A DNA stretch of 31,121 bases from a virus. A program made the position numbers and the translations under genes. Positions 30,720 through 31,121 of this stretch are shown here, piece after piece. Location of the stretch: the IMG/VR virus record IMGVR_UViG_3300009104_000077, positions 1 through 31,121 of that record. One strand, written 5' to 3'. The notes under the pieces were generated by a model. It ran no database searches and was not told the origin of the DNA. It saw only the letters and a list, made by a program, of their open reading frames with translations. The first letter of the stretch is position 1. Each line of letters begins with the position of its first letter.

Positions 30720-31121
30720 TGTCTAAAATACCTGCAGATTACATTAAAAAGAAAAGTGTAACCATTCCCTTTGGTTATAAGATAAGTCCTATCAAAGGCT
30801 ATTTAGAGCCTATCCCAAAACAACTTAAAGCTCTCAAGAAATACTTAAACGGTATTTATACGAAACAGTATTCCTTACGAGAAGCTGCTCAACTATTAAC
30901 TCAGGAAACAGGTAGGAGCATTAGTCATGTAGGTTTAAAAAAACAACTAGATAAAGACTTGTGGGATATATTCCCTGAACAATATGAAACTCAAAATGAT
31001 GGTTCTTTTGTTTTAAATGAGGATGGTACTCCTCGAAAAAAAGGAGGTAGACCAAAAGGTACGAAATCAAAATATAATTATTCCGCAGAACATAAAAGAA
31101 AACTTAAACTAGCAAGGGAGA
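30719..31121 (+). CDS. Probable terminase large subunit, N-terminal extension (3' end cut off)
   Basis: 134 codons visible, running off the window. It starts on TAATG. The part PFGYKISPIKGYLEPIPKQ, then a helix-turn-helix-like stretch (SLREAAQLLTQETGRSISHV) and GRPKGTKSKYNYS, resemble the N-terminal extension I know before the ATPase of some marine phage terminases. The Walker A motif would lie further on, outside the window. Position after terS supports it. If not the terminase itself, it is a DNA-binding protein just before it. Confidence 0.55.
   Translation, partial: MSKIPADYIKKKSVTIPFGYKISPIKGYLEPIPKQLKALKKYLNGIYTKQYSLREAAQLLTQETGRSISHVGLKKQLDKDLWDIFPEQYETQNDGSFVLNEDGTPRKKGGRPKGTKSKYNYSAEHKRKLKLARE

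Noticed and set aside
1-31121. tRNA or rRNA genes, integrase, transposase
   Set aside because: None was seen on reading; the absence of tRNAs was not tested with a program.

Overview
The window is about 31 kb of a tailed bacteriophage genome, most likely a lytic, short-tailed (podovirus-type) phage of a marine, low-GC host. The host type (SAR11-like or a similar bacterioplankter) is an inference from the strong A+T bias by eye and from the set of marine-phage protein families; nothing here names the host. The window is cut at both ends inside late genes. It enters within a Gln/Asn-rich structural protein and leaves within a protein that looks like the N-terminus of the terminase large subunit. 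The missing part should hold the rest of the terminase, the portal, capsid and tail-tube genes.

Layout. (1) 1-10534, plus strand: late structural and lysis block. It has a repeat-rich Q/N protein, a protein with a cationic amphipathic N-terminus, two uncharacterised structural proteins, a 1269-aa virion protein with a lysozyme-like C-terminal domain, then small membrane proteins including a holin candidate. (2) 10535-10673: convergent junction with a hairpin terminator. (3) 10674-27530, minus strand: one tightly packed operon with 1- to 30-nt overlaps throughout. Read 27530 to 10674 it starts with about 15 small accessory genes, including a C5 cytosine methyltransferase, a Gp88-like protein and a TonB-shaped membrane protein. 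It then moves into a T7-type replication module (gp2.5-like ssDNA-binding protein, primase-helicase, family A DNA polymerase, three nucleases including a T7 endonuclease I homologue, DUF3310 protein) and ends with nrdA, a 2-oxoglutarate/Fe(II) oxygenase and nrdB. No T7-type RNA polymerase is visible in the window. (4) 27531-28192: non-coding control region with several sets of direct and inverted repeats and a likely leftward promoter. (5) 28193-28677: two small plus-strand genes closed by a strong terminator. (6) 28734-29361: second non-coding region with 25-bp direct repeats, a nested hairpin and a pair of divergent consensus sigma70 promoters. (7) 29362-31121, plus strand: packaging start (terminase small subunit, five small proteins, probable terminase large subunit N-terminus).

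How it fits together. Leftward transcription from the 27.5-27.8 kb control region should make the host-modification, replication and nucleotide-supply proteins. Ribonucleotide reductase makes dNTPs, the gp4/gp5/gp2.5-like proteins copy DNA, and endonuclease I with the RecB/Cas4-like nuclease process branched DNA. Rightward transcription from the consensus promoter just before terS should make the packaging and virion genes, ending at the terminator near 10.6 kb.

Most unusual signals: a conserved-looking inverted repeat with G-U pairs, about 139 nt, in the leader of the primase-helicase gene; the divergent promoter whose leftward arm has no gene under it (possible non-coding RNA); a terminase small subunit that looks leaderless; the layered repeat arrays at 27.5-28.0 kb; a TonB-like protein inside the replication operon; and an oxygenase gene between nrdA and nrdB.
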